Assembly: GCA_023430885.1 (NCBI GenBank)
Contig: JAEYYH010000006.1
Location: 62,001 to 126,000 of the forward strand
Length of the DNA stretch: 64,000 nt
Direction of reading: 5' to 3'
Origin: Bacillota bacterium
GTDB taxonomy: Bacteria; Bacillota_I; Bacilli_A; RF39; UBA660
The notes beneath the pieces are model-generated. The model made no database searches and had not been told where the DNA came from. It worked only from the letters and a program-made list of their open reading frames with translations. The position numbers and the translations under genes were made by a program. Positions 45,276 to 53,744 of the stretch are shown here, in pieces. The number at the start of each line of letters is the position of its first letter. The stretch's first letter is position 1.

Positions 45276-45636
45276 GTTACTTACAGAAGTAGCTTACTGG
45301 AGAAATTTATTTGAAGAAAAAGGTTATGAAGTAATAAACTATCCTCATATAAATGAAGATACTGATTACCAAGAACAGTACAAACAATTTTATGCAGATA
45401 TTGAAAGATGCGATATATTCTTCCTTATGAATGAACGAAAAGGTAATATTGAAGGATATATTGGTGCTTCAGTATTTGGTGAACTTACATATGCTGTTAT
45501 GAACAATGTTGTCCATAACAAAAACATAAAGATACTTATGCTTGATATGCCTTCTATAGCACTTTTCTGCCACGAAGAGATAGTAAGATGGATAGATTTA
45601 GGTTGGATACATTTTTATCGTCAGGAGGAATTATAA
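45244..45636 (+). CDS. Nucleoside 2-deoxyribosyltransferase-like protein
   Basis: 130 aa. N-terminal VVISGSTKLLTEVAYWRNLFEEKGYEV, then DYQEQYKQFYADIERCDIFFLMNE and GYIGASVFGELTYAV, where the Rossmann-like layout with a conserved Glu in a G.E helix resembles small nucleoside 2-deoxyribosyltransferase/DUF4406-type proteins. True activity is uncertain because the family also contains nucleotide hydrolases. AGGGAGGGGAAAA precedes the ATG inside the upstream gene; the NUDIX gene follows after one base. Confidence 0.7.
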   Translation: MKKVVISGSTKLLTEVAYWRNLFEEKGYEVINYPHINEDTDYQEQYKQFYADIERCDIFFLMNERKGNIEGYIGASVFGELTYAVMNNVVHNKNIKILMLDMPSIALFCHEEIVRWIDLGWIHFYRQEEL

Positions 45637-45637
45637 T

Positions 45638-46204
45638 ATGAATATTAGAAAACAAATAGAAAATTATACTCCTACAAATGAGCAAGAAGAAAATGATAAG
45701 AAAATAATACTAACTAGAATATTGAATATGGAAGATGATACTCTAACTAGGGAAAATGAAATAGCGCATTTTACTTGTTCATCTTGGATAACAAATAAGG
45801 AAAGAAATAAAGTTCTTATGATTTATCATAATATATATGATTCTTGGGCTTGGACTGGTGGTCATGCTGATGGTGATGATGATTTTTTACATGTTGCGTT
45901 AAAAGAAGCCAGTGAAGAAACAAGTTTGACAAACATCAAACCAATTTCTAATGAAATAGCTTCTCTTGAAATAGTAACTGTTAATCCCCATATAAAAAGA
46001 GGAAAATTTGTGTCAGCACATCTTCATGTCAATGTCACATTTTTACTTGAAGCAGATGAAAAAGAAGTTCTTCATATTAAAGAAGATGAAAACAGTAATA
46101 TAGGCTGGTTTACTTTAGATGAAGCTATAGAAGCTTCTACTGAGCCACATATGAGAATAGTTTATAAAAAATTAAATGAGAAATTAAAAAAGTATTCAAA
46201 TTAA
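45638..46204 (+). CDS. NUDIX hydrolase
   Basis: 188 aa. The NUDIX box is GGHADGDDDFLHVALKEASEET followed by SL, matching Gx5Ex7REUxEExGU with conservative changes (Asp for the first Glu, Lys for Arg). Preceding SCSSWITNKERNKVLMIYHN and WAWTGGHADG match the substrate strand. It hydrolyses nucleoside diphosphate derivatives; possible house-cleaning of altered dNTPs in view of its neighbours. AGGAGGAATTATA precedes the ATG; the terminator stem overlaps its last codons. Confidence 0.88.
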   Translation: MNIRKQIENYTPTNEQEENDKKIILTRILNMEDDTLTRENEIAHFTCSSWITNKERNKVLMIYHNIYDSWAWTGGHADGDDDFLHVALKEASEETSLTNIKPISNEIASLEIVTVNPHIKRGKFVSAHLHVNVTFLLEADEKEVLHIKEDENSNIGWFTLDEAIEASTEPHMRIVYKKLNEKLKKYSN

Positions 46205-46218
46205 TGAATACTTTTTTA
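46187..46218 (+). terminator. Terminator overlapping the NUDIX stop codon
   Basis: 12-bp stem AAAAAGTATTCA (46187-46198) / TGAATACTTTTT (46205-46216), 6-nt loop containing the TAA stop. Confidence 0.85.
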
Positions 46219-46243
46219 TGATATAATTATACTAGGTGATTGT

Positions 46244-47044
46244 ATGGTTTATATAGAAATACTATTAATATTATCAATACTACCAGTTATATTAATGGGG
46301 TACATAATATATAAAAATGATAAAGTAGAAAAGGAACCCCCAGGACTATTAAGTAAACTTTTTTTTAGCGGAATTGGAGCTGTTGTGATAACACTTATAG
46401 TAACAGTGTTAATAGATTTAATTTTTCCGGTTTTTGTAAAATCAGAATCATTAAATTTAATTATGCTAATACCATATTGCTTTATATTAGTAGGACTGGT
46501 TGAAGAAGGAAGTAAATGGATAATACTTAAAGGTTTGACTTGGAAAAATAAAGAGTTTAATTATATATATGACGCCATTGTGTATGCGGTATTTGTTTCA
46601 CTTGGGTTTGCAGCTTTAGAGAATATAATTTATGTATTAAATGGGGGAATAACAACTGCAATTAGTAGAACCATATTTTCAATACCAGGACATACTTTCT
46701 TTGGAGTGTTTATGGGATATTATTATGGGTTAGCTAAACAAGCAGAAATAAATGGCAACAGAAAACTTGAAAAAAGAAATTTATATTTGAGTATAATAGT
46801 GCCAACACTACTTCATGGTATATTTGATTATTGTTTACTTTCCAAAGAATTATTATTAATATTAGTTTATTTGATTTTTGTAATATTTTTATATATAAAA
46901 GCATTTAAAAGAATAAGACAACTTGGTAATATTAGATTAAATTTTCTTAGACAGGATTTAACTAAAAAGTATTTTTGTCCTAATTGCGGTACTGAAATAG
47001 TAAGTAATTATTGTTATAATTGTGGTCATAAAAAGGAAATTTAA
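46244..47044 (+). CDS. prsW: PrsW-family intramembrane metalloprotease with C-terminal zinc ribbon
   Basis: 266 aa. About seven membrane segments. The PrsW motifs are present: EEGSKW (about 87-92), FAALENIIY (about 124-132), PGHTFFGVFMGYYYG and LLHGIFDY, giving the glutamate/histidine zinc site. In Bacillus, PrsW cleaves an anti-sigma factor. The last 25 residues form a zinc ribbon, YFCPNCGTEI ... YCYNCGHKK, which is an addition to the classic protein. AGGTGATTGT sets ATG 46244. No anti-sigma/sigma pair lies beside it. Confidence 0.9.
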   Translation: MVYIEILLILSILPVILMGYIIYKNDKVEKEPPGLLSKLFFSGIGAVVITLIVTVLIDLIFPVFVKSESLNLIMLIPYCFILVGLVEEGSKWIILKGLTWKNKEFNYIYDAIVYAVFVSLGFAALENIIYVLNGGITTAISRTIFSIPGHTFFGVFMGYYYGLAKQAEINGNRKLEKRNLYLSIIVPTLLHGIFDYCLLSKELLLILVYLIFVIFLYIKAFKRIRQLGNIRLNFLRQDLTKKYFCPNCGTEIVSNYCYNCGHKKEI

Positions 47045-47100
47045 CAATTGTAAAAAATATGATATAATATTACTTACGGAGTATAGAAAGAGAGATTAAT

Positions 47101-47802
47101 ATGGGCGGATATTATGAATTAATATATGGTGACGTTTTTACTTGGGGACTTGCAATAGTAGGTTTTATTATTGTTATATGGGCTCAAGTAAAAGTTAACG
47201 GAACATATGGTAAATATAAAAAAGTTAAATTAAGTAAAGATATAAATGGTAGGGAAGCAGCAAGATTAATTTTAGAAAAAAATAATCTAGATATATATGT
47301 AGTTGAAACACCTGGAGAACTTACTGATCATTATGATCCTTCAAGAAGAGTAATTAAATTATCACCATCAATATTCAGAGATAGCACTGTAGCTGCTGTT
47401 GCAGTAGCAGCACATGAATGTGGTCATGCTATTCAAGATAAAGATGGATATACATTTATGCGTATTAGAACTGCGTTAGTACCAGTTGTTAACTTTATAA
47501 GTTATGCTGGTTATATTGCTATGTTTATATCTATTTTTGCAGGAGCTATGCAATATTTTATGATTGGTATACTTATAGTAGCAGCGACTTTACTATTCCA
47601 GTTTATAACACTTCCAGTAGAGTTAGATGCATCAAGAAGGGCATTACTACAGCTAGAAGAATTAAAAATTGTTACAAAAGAAGAACTTCCACAAGCTAAG
47701 GAAGTACTTAGTGCAGCTGCTATGACTTATATAGCAAGTGTTCTCGCATCATTATTACAACTAATTAGATTAGTACTTTTATTTAATAGAGATAGAGATT
47801 AA
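47101..47802 (+). CDS. YugP-type membrane zinc metallopeptidase
   Basis: 233 aa. N-terminal membrane helix, then SRRVIKLSPSIFRDSTVAAVAVAAHECGHAIQD with the HECGH zinc motif (about 106-110), two to three further membrane helices and FQFITLPVELDASRRAL (third ligand Glu). Belongs to the zinc-metallopeptidase family PF04298 (B. subtilis YugP). Start ATG 47101 behind AAAGAGAG. Physiological target unknown; one of four zinc-peptidase-like genes in this window. Confidence 0.88.
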   Translation: MGGYYELIYGDVFTWGLAIVGFIIVIWAQVKVNGTYGKYKKVKLSKDINGREAARLILEKNNLDIYVVETPGELTDHYDPSRRVIKLSPSIFRDSTVAAVAVAAHECGHAIQDKDGYTFMRIRTALVPVVNFISYAGYIAMFISIFAGAMQYFMIGILIVAATLLFQFITLPVELDASRRALLQLEELKIVTKEELPQAKEVLSAAAMTYIASVLASLLQLIRLVLLFNRDRD

Positions 47803-47826
47803 GAACTGTTATTACAGTTCTTTTTA
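47801..47826 (+). terminator. Terminator of the YugP-like gene
   Basis: 9-bp stem AAGAACTGT (47801-47809) / ACAGTTCTT (47814-47822), loop TATT, then TTTA. Confidence 0.85.
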
Positions 47827-47853
47827 TGTTAAAATGTTTTTAGAGGTGGATAT

Positions 47854-48441
47854 ATGCTAGATAAAGTTTTAAAAGAAATAGATAAAAAAATATTAGATTG
47901 CAATAGATGCCAAGATTTAGTAGAAAAATTTACTAATAATACAAGTATATCGTTTGGTAAAAGTACTGATATAGTAATACTTGGTGAAGCCCCTGCTAAT
48001 AATGGGTGGCGTAAGAGTGGAAAAGCTTGGTATGACATAGAAGGTAAATTACTACCATCTGGTAAAGTACTTCAAAGATTACTCGCTATTAGAGGTTTAA
48101 CAATTGAAGATACAACTTTTTTAGAAGCAATAAAATGTTATCCATTTAGTCGTAATAATTTAAAAAAATGCAATTTAAATTGCAAAGATTATCTATATAG
48201 ACAATTAGCAATACTAAAGCCTAAAGTAATCTTTTCTTTAGGAGATAGTGCTACCAAATGTATATTGGATATAAAATATGATAAATTTAAGGAAGTAGTT
48301 GGAAAAACGTATAATTTAGATTTAGGTGATACAAGCACTGTAGTAATACCTATATACCATCCATCACCAGTTAATCCTAATAGCTTTAAAGGTAATGAAA
48401 AAATTTTTCAACTATGCAAAAAAGAGAGCATTAAATATTGA
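47854..48441 (+). CDS. Uracil-DNA glycosylase superfamily protein (family 4/5-like)
   Basis: 195 aa. ILGEAPANNGWRKSGKAWYD corresponds to the catalytic GEAPG..E..GKPF region and YHPSPVNP to the family's HPSP motif. Cysteines CNRC near residue 18 and CYPF...CNLNC downstream suggest the four-cysteine iron-sulfur site of family 4/5 enzymes. It would remove uracil or deaminated bases from DNA, a task linked to the dCMP/dUTP chemistry elsewhere in the window. The first motif differs from the consensus (NNGWR), so base specificity is uncertain. AGGTGG precedes the ATG. Confidence 0.8.
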   Translation: MLDKVLKEIDKKILDCNRCQDLVEKFTNNTSISFGKSTDIVILGEAPANNGWRKSGKAWYDIEGKLLPSGKVLQRLLAIRGLTIEDTTFLEAIKCYPFSRNNLKKCNLNCKDYLYRQLAILKPKVIFSLGDSATKCILDIKYDKFKEVVGKTYNLDLGDTSTVVIPIYHPSPVNPNSFKGNEKIFQLCKKESIKY

Positions 48442-48493
48442 ATAATGTTTTCTTTTTTTGTATAATATAATTAGTATAATATAGGAGGGTATC

Positions 48494-49330
48494 ATGACAA
48501 AAAATGAAACAGATTCTTTTAAAGCAGATATAATCGAATATGTAAAACAAATATACTCTCTAATTTTAGAAGACTACGATGATGTATTATCAGATGAAAG
48601 TAAAGACATCATTAAAAACTTTAACTATGAAGAAGATATTGTAATAGATGAGGGTGGAAAGTTTTCAAAAGGTCCTGGTAGATGGGAAAATAAAACTAAA
48701 AAACTTCATTTATCACCTGAATTATTCAATAAAACTACTTATAAAAAAGGAATGGAAGTAGAAGTTAATCATATTCCTATTGATGATATTATAAGTAAAT
48801 TAAAAAATAGTTCTAGGGAAACTTTTTCGGGTGAAGAACTAGCTAACTTAGTTCGTCAAAAGAATTTAACATATCTTGATGTAACAAAAGGAGTTGTAAT
48901 TCATGAAATATTTCATTCTGTAATTCACATGAAATCTGATGAAGAAATATTTTCAATAAATTATGATGGAAAGTTATATGATTGTCGTGGTGTAAAGGGT
49001 GAACTTCTAGATGAAGGTTTAGTTGAGTACTATGCTAGAAAGTTTGCTGATCGTCATAATTTATTTATTTTTCCAAGTATTCCATATCAAAGTAATGTTG
49101 ATTATGCTAAATTAGTCGAAAAGAAAATAGGAAAGAATACAAACAAGTTAGTATTTAACGGTAATTATAAAACAGTACTTAATTATATACATGAGCCAAA
49201 CTTTTTAGAAAGTTATCATATTTTAGAAAATGATTGGTTACAAACAAGAATAATAGATCGTTTGGAAATTGCTAAATTAAGAAATGATTTTTATGATTTT
49301 GGCGAAGTAGAAGAATTAGAAATTGCATAA
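48494..49330 (+). CDS. Putative zincin-type metallopeptidase (HEIFH motif), family not recognised
   Basis: 278 aa. VVIHEIFHSVIH provides an HExxH zinc motif (about 137-141) and LLDEGLVEYYARKFADRH, about 38 residues on, the glutamate ligand of a gluzincin. No signal peptide. The rest includes GRWENKTKKLHLSPELF, typical of Lys-rich cytoplasmic proteins here. Its layout differs from the HELTH protein at 15.7 kb, so they are not obvious paralogues. AGGAGGGTATC precedes the ATG. Single-gene unit ending at its own terminator. Confidence 0.7.
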   Translation: MTKNETDSFKADIIEYVKQIYSLILEDYDDVLSDESKDIIKNFNYEEDIVIDEGGKFSKGPGRWENKTKKLHLSPELFNKTTYKKGMEVEVNHIPIDDIISKLKNSSRETFSGEELANLVRQKNLTYLDVTKGVVIHEIFHSVIHMKSDEEIFSINYDGKLYDCRGVKGELLDEGLVEYYARKFADRHNLFIFPSIPYQSNVDYAKLVEKKIGKNTNKLVFNGNYKTVLNYIHEPNFLESYHILENDWLQTRIIDRLEIAKLRNDFYDFGEVEELEIA

Positions 49331-49353
49331 AGGAGTTATTAACTCTTTTTTTA
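49329..49353 (+). terminator. Terminator of the HEIFH protein gene
   Basis: 9-bp stem AAAGGAGTT (49329-49337) / AACTCTTTT (49341-49349) with one G-U pair, then TTTT. Confidence 0.8.
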
Positions 49354-49387
49354 TGTTATAATATTTATAGGAAAAAGTAGGTGTTAT

Positions 49388-50296
49388 ATGAAAAATATTG
49401 TTTACAAAATGGCGGAAGATTTTGATATAAAGAAAAATTATAAATTATTTCGTTTATTTCAAAAAGTAGTTAATCCTACTATAAATAAAAAAAAGAAATA
49501 TCAAGATATTAAAATTATGTTAGAAGATAGAAAAGTACCTATTAGAGTATTTAATCCATTTACAGATGACGAACCTCATAAAATAATTATTTTTATTCAT
49601 GGTGGTGGCTGGGTAGCTGGTAGTGTAGATACATATACTAATATATGTTATGTTATGGCTAGGAGAACTAAAAGAATTGTTATCGCTATCGAATATAGAT
49701 TAGCACCGGAAAATCCTTTTCCAGCGGGTTTTAATGACTGCTATGATGTAATAGATTTAATATATAAGAATAGAATAGCTATGAACATAAAAATAGAAGA
49801 TATCACTATAATGGGGGATTCAGCAGGTGGAAATTTAGCAGCTGCAGTATGTCAAAGAGCTTTAAATGAAAGAACATTTAAAGTGGCTAAACAAATCCTT
49901 TTATATCCATCATTACAAACTGATTATAGTGAAAATACAAAATATAAATCAGTTATTGAAAAAGGTAGTGATTATATAATAACAAGAATTCAGTTATGTG
50001 ATTTTATTAATCATTATGTAATTAATCCTAATGATTTAAAAAATCCTTATATAGCACCACTTGAATCAAATCATTTACTAGGATTACCAAAAACACTTAT
50101 TATACTAGCAGAAAATGATCCACTTTGTGATGAAGGAATAGCATATCATAAAAAATTACGATTACATTTCGTAAAAAGTAAACATTATATATTTATAGGG
50201 GCAAATCACGGTTTTTTAACCAACATACTAGATAGAAAGTATACTAATTTAGCATATGATAAAATTAACGAATTTTTAGGAGATGAACATGAGTAA
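49388..50296 (+). CDS. Alpha/beta hydrolase, HSL-type esterase
   Basis: 302 aa. Oxyanion-hole motif IHGGGW (hormone-sensitive-lipase family), nucleophile Ser145 in GDSAGG, acid in ENDPLCDEG and His274 in GANHGF: a complete triad. No signal peptide. Hydrolyses or transfers acyl groups on small or lipidic substrates. First of three overlapping genes; the next starts within its 3' end. AGGTGTTAT precedes the ATG. Its partners (condensation-fold acyltransferase and zinc-ribbon membrane protein) suggest an acyl-ester pathway at the membrane. Confidence 0.88.
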   Translation: MKNIVYKMAEDFDIKKNYKLFRLFQKVVNPTINKKKKYQDIKIMLEDRKVPIRVFNPFTDDEPHKIIIFIHGGGWVAGSVDTYTNICYVMARRTKRIVIAIEYRLAPENPFPAGFNDCYDVIDLIYKNRIAMNIKIEDITIMGDSAGGNLAAAVCQRALNERTFKVAKQILLYPSLQTDYSENTKYKSVIEKGSDYIITRIQLCDFINHYVINPNDLKNPYIAPLESNHLLGLPKTLIILAENDPLCDEGIAYHKKLRLHFVKSKHYIFIGANHGFLTNILDRKYTNLAYDKINEFLGDEHE

Positions 50297-51551
50297 GAAA
50301 TCAAAAAAGTGGTATAGATTAGATAATGCTGCAAAAATTTTTCCACCAACCACTGACAAATATGATACAAAGACATTTAGATTCTCTGTATCACTTAAAG
50401 AAAATGTAGATGGTGATGTACTTCAAGAAGCTTTAGATAGTACATTAGTTAACTTTCCAATATTTTTGTCTACTCTTAAAAGAGGATTTTTTTGGTATTA
50501 TTTAGAAGAGACTGATATTAAACCGAAAGTAACTAAAGAAGATACTTTACCATGTGATTATATGGATTATGGTATTTTATTCAGAGTGTCTTATTTTAAA
50601 AAAAGAATAAACTTAGAAGTAAGTCATGCATTAACTGATGGAACTGGAACTGAAATTTTTCTTAAGAGTTTAACAGCAAGTTATTTAGAAAAAAAGCATA
50701 ATTTAAAAGATATTACAGTTATGGATACTAGTAGTACCAAAGAAAAAAGTGATGACAGTTTTCATAAGTATTATAAAAGAAATAAAAGAACAATTTATGA
50801 GATGAAAAAGGAAGCTCATCACATAAAAGGAAGAATATATCCGGAAGATCATATTAAAATTATTGAAGGTCTAATGCCTGTAAAAGATGTTCTAGCTTTA
50901 TCAAAAAAATATAATACAACTTTAACAGTATATCTAACTAGTCTTCTTATTGAAAGTATAGGACTTAATATGTCTATAAAAGAAAGAAAAAATCCTATAT
51001 ATATTACTGTTCCTGTTAATTTAAGAAAGTATTTTCCATCTGATACAGTAAGAAACTTTTTTAATACTATATCAATTGTGTATAAAATAAACGAAGAGAT
51101 TAATTTTGATGATATAATTCAGGAAGTTGATAAACAATTTAAAAAGAACTTAACTAAAGAAGTTTTAGATGAAAAAATGAATTCACTGGCAGCTTTAGAA
51201 AATATATTTATTATTAGATTAGTACCAATTATTATAAAAGATTTTGTATTAAAATATTCTTATAAAATTAGTAGAAAATATCATACAATGACTTTATCAA
51301 ATATTGGCATTATAACTATGCCTAAAGAGTTTAATAAATATATTGATTATTTTGATGTATTTACTAGTACTGATGGAGTGCAAGCTTGCATGTGTACTTA
51401 CGGTGATAATTTAATGGTTTCATTTACATCGCATTTTGTTAGTGCTGAAATAGAAAAGAACTTCTTTCGAAAGTTAAGTTCTAATAATATAAATATTCAA
51501 ATAAATACAAATATAGTGGAGGAAGATGAAGAAGATGAAGAGATGTTATAA
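50289..51551 (+). CDS. Condensation/acetyltransferase-fold protein (AATase-like)
   Basis: 420 aa from ATG 50289, six bases behind GGAG; the ATG at 50283 is too close. SHALTDGTGTEIFL contains the HxxxDG catalytic motif of the chloramphenicol-acetyltransferase/condensation superfamily, and WYRLDNAAKIFPP at the N-terminus is typical of alcohol-acetyltransferase-like members. The C-terminal half has TVPVNLRKYFPSDTVRNFF and LSNIG, the usual second half. Predicted acyl transfer to an alcohol or amine. Overlaps the esterase gene by eight bases and the next gene by 26. The C-terminal EEDEEDEEML tail is unusual and is caused by the overlapping SD and start. Confidence 0.82.
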   Translation: MSKKSKKWYRLDNAAKIFPPTTDKYDTKTFRFSVSLKENVDGDVLQEALDSTLVNFPIFLSTLKRGFFWYYLEETDIKPKVTKEDTLPCDYMDYGILFRVSYFKKRINLEVSHALTDGTGTEIFLKSLTASYLEKKHNLKDITVMDTSSTKEKSDDSFHKYYKRNKRTIYEMKKEAHHIKGRIYPEDHIKIIEGLMPVKDVLALSKKYNTTLTVYLTSLLIESIGLNMSIKERKNPIYITVPVNLRKYFPSDTVRNFFNTISIVYKINEEINFDDIIQEVDKQFKKNLTKEVLDEKMNSLAALENIFIIRLVPIIIKDFVLKYSYKISRKYHTMTLSNIGIITMPKEFNKYIDYFDVFTSTDGVQACMCTYGDNLMVSFTSHFVSAEIEKNFFRKLSSNNINIQINTNIVEEDEEDEEML

Positions 51552-52197
51552 ATGTAATGTTAATGTTAATTCTAGTCTAAATAAATGTCCACTTTGTCAA
51601 AATGAGATAGAATCAGGTAAGGCAGAAAATAGTGTTTTCCCGTTAATACCGACTATCTATAAAAGTCATGGATTGTTATATAAAATATTATCTTTTATAT
51701 CAATATTTGGTGCCATAGTATGCTTAGCTATAAATAGTATGGTTAGTAAAGAAATAAGCTGGTTTTGGTTTGTAGTAGCTGGAATATTATGCTTTTGGAT
51801 TACTCTAATAACAGCAGTGAGAAGAAGAAATCATTTTATGAAATTACTATTTACTGAATTTAATTTTATTATTATTATAACAGTATTATGGGATTATTTT
51901 ACGGGATGGCGTTTATGGTCTATTAATTATGTTTTACCTTTTATATGTATTTCTTATATTGGAGCAATGTTTATAATGCGAGTGTTTTTTAAATACTATA
52001 TGAAAGATTACATGATATATATTACACTTAATTGTTTAATTGGAATAATTCCACTATTTTTATTAGTATTTAAAGTAGTTACAGTAACATGGCCATCAAT
52101 AATTTCTGGTTTAACAAGTATCCTAGTAGTGGCATTACTGGCTATATTTAATAGGAAAAGTTTTACAAAGGAGTTAACGCGAAGATTTCATATTTAG
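51526..52197 (+). CDS. Zinc-ribbon membrane protein of the esterase/acyltransferase cluster
   Basis: 223 aa. N-terminal double-CxxC zinc ribbon (CYKCNVN ... CPLCQNE) followed by five to six membrane helices (about 52-70, 75-96, 108-124, 130-150, 160-180 and 185-205). I associate this layout with DUF6320-type proteins encoded next to alpha/beta hydrolases and acetyltransferase-like genes, which supports a shared pathway, but this is from memory. GGAGG (51518-51522) permits ATG 51526 or ATG 51535. Overlaps the upstream gene by 26 bases. Confidence 0.75.
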   Translation: MKKMKRCYKCNVNVNSSLNKCPLCQNEIESGKAENSVFPLIPTIYKSHGLLYKILSFISIFGAIVCLAINSMVSKEISWFWFVVAGILCFWITLITAVRRRNHFMKLLFTEFNFIIIITVLWDYFTGWRLWSINYVLPFICISYIGAMFIMRVFFKYYMKDYMIYITLNCLIGIIPLFLLVFKVVTVTWPSIISGLTSILVVALLAIFNRKSFTKELTRRFHI

Positions 52198-52205
52198 GGG
52201 GATTT

Positions 52206-52811
52206 ATGGAAAATAAAGAATTATCTTTTACAAGAAAATATTGCCAAGATACTGGTACTTATAATCTTGAATTGGATAAAGATAATAAAAAATTAAATTT
52301 CATTTTTGGTGGTAATGGTGATTTGTGTATCGGGCTACTTTCAAATGATGGAGATAATGGTTTTGAGATAACAAAAGAAAATAATGAAATATATAGGTTA
52401 TTTGATAAGTTATTTAAATCTATAGCTAATTGCCACATAGTAGAAGATTCAGAATTTGATATACAAATGGGATTTAATAATGCTGATGAGATAAATAAAG
52501 AAATAAAAACCTGTTCAATTTATAAAGAATTATTTTTTGAAAATAGTATTAATTATCATAGTGATAATTATATATATGATGAGGCTACTATATTAAAAAT
52601 AGTACCAGGAGAAGATAAATACATTCTAAATTTTATATCTAAAGAAAAAGACATAATGCCGCATATTGAAATTACCAATAGTGGTAGTAGATATGGATTA
52701 TTACATATACCATTTATGTATTTATACAATGATTTGTGTAAGATTGATCCTGATTATCATCAAATTGATATGGAAGAATATGCTTATGTAAAAAAAATGA
52801 AGTTGAGATAG
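52206..52811 (+). CDS. Hypothetical soluble protein (201 aa)
   Basis: Not recognised. No signal peptide or membrane segment; mixed alpha/beta with several acidic patches. FNFIFGGNGDLCIGLLSNDG-like glycine-rich turns and LLHIPFMYLYNDLCKIDPDYHQID near the end suggest a compact globular fold. Starts eight bases after the zinc-ribbon gene behind TTTAGGGGGATTT, so it probably continues that operon. No terminator separates it from the deacylase gene, apart from a short GAGGGAAACCTC hairpin without a clear T run. Confidence 0.65.
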   Translation: MENKELSFTRKYCQDTGTYNLELDKDNKKLNFIFGGNGDLCIGLLSNDGDNGFEITKENNEIYRLFDKLFKSIANCHIVEDSEFDIQMGFNNADEINKEIKTCSIYKELFFENSINYHSDNYIYDEATILKIVPGEDKYILNFISKEKDIMPHIEITNSGSRYGLLHIPFMYLYNDLCKIDPDYHQIDMEEYAYVKKMKLR

Positions 52812-52848
52812 AGGGAAACCTCTTTTCTTATATTTAGGAGTGATAGTT

Positions 52849-53319
52849 GTGGATAAAAAAGTATTTGATTTACTAAATGAAAATGATATATATTATGATG
52901 TAGTAGAGCACCCAGCTGTTTTTACAGTAGAAGAAGCACTTAAACTTGTTCCAAAAATAGATGGTACAGGATGTAAAAACTTATTTTTAAAAGATAATGA
53001 TAAAACATATTATATATATGTTTTATTAGAAAATAAGAGAGCTGATTTTGAAAATTTAAGTAATATATTAGGTGTAGAAAAAGTAAAATTTGCATCAGAA
53101 AAAGAACTGTATAACAAAACAAAATTAATTCGTGGTAGTGTAACTCCACTTGGCATCATTAATAATGATGAAAAAGATATTATAGTATTATTAGATAAGG
53201 AATTAGTAAATAAAAAAGTATTAATGCATCCTAACATTAATACTAAAACAATATCTGTAAATTTTGAAGATTTAATAAAAATTATTGATATTATAAAAGG
53301 AAAATATAAAATAGTTTAG
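52849..53319 (+). CDS. YbaK/ProX-type aminoacyl-tRNA deacylase
   Basis: 156 aa from GTG 52849, eight bases behind AGGAG; the GTG at 52840 overlaps that SD. VVEHPAVFTVEEA, GTGCKNLFLKDNDK, LPENK-like LLENKRADF and RGSVTPLGIINN are signatures of the stand-alone editing domains that hydrolyse mischarged Ala- or Cys-tRNA-Pro (PrdX/ProXp-ala/YbaK). Catalytic Lys is in LKD. Specificity is not decidable here. Followed after ten bases by a small hypothetical gene. Confidence 0.88.
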   Translation: MDKKVFDLLNENDIYYDVVEHPAVFTVEEALKLVPKIDGTGCKNLFLKDNDKTYYIYVLLENKRADFENLSNILGVEKVKFASEKELYNKTKLIRGSVTPLGIINNDEKDIIVLLDKELVNKKVLMHPNINTKTISVNFEDLIKIIDIIKGKYKIV

Positions 53320-53328
53320 AGGTATAAT

Positions 53329-53685
53329 GTGAATTTATTTAAAAGAAAACAACTTAGTAGAGTAATTGAAAGTATTGGTAGAGCTGCAAATTTTTCAGAT
53401 AAAGAAATTAATGAAAAAGTAGAAGTTTATAGCGATTATGATAATTATGAAAAAGCATTAAAAGATCTTACTTATGAATTTTACAAAATGTTTCATTTTG
53501 AAGATGAAACTTTGTGCAATTATAGTCTTGATATGATTAAAAACATAGGATTTAATTATTTTACTTCTCAAGAAGAAATGATTAAATATGCTAGTAGACG
53601 TTTAAATCGGAAAACAAAAAATAATGAAACTCTAAAAGAAAAGCATAAAAAAGTTAATAAATCTTTGAAAATTAGTAAAAAGTAG
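53329..53685 (+). CDS. Small hypothetical protein (118 aa), GTG start
   Basis: Starts with GTG 53329 behind GAGG (53319-53322); an ATG two bases earlier is immediately followed by TGA out of frame. Mostly helical: IESIGRAANFSDKEINEKV, KALKDLTYEFYKMFHFEDE, SLDMIKNIGFNYFTSQEE and a very basic C-terminal tail (RRLNRKTKNNETLKEKHKK). Could bind nucleic acid, but no motif is recognised. Probably co-transcribed with the deacylase gene. Confidence 0.65.
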   Translation: MNLFKRKQLSRVIESIGRAANFSDKEINEKVEVYSDYDNYEKALKDLTYEFYKMFHFEDETLCNYSLDMIKNIGFNYFTSQEEMIKYASRRLNRKTKNNETLKEKHKKVNKSLKISKK

Positions 53686-53744
53686 ATTAAAAAAGTATTT
53701 TAAAGGTTAAACTATTAATAATAGATTAGAATAGGAGAATGTTT

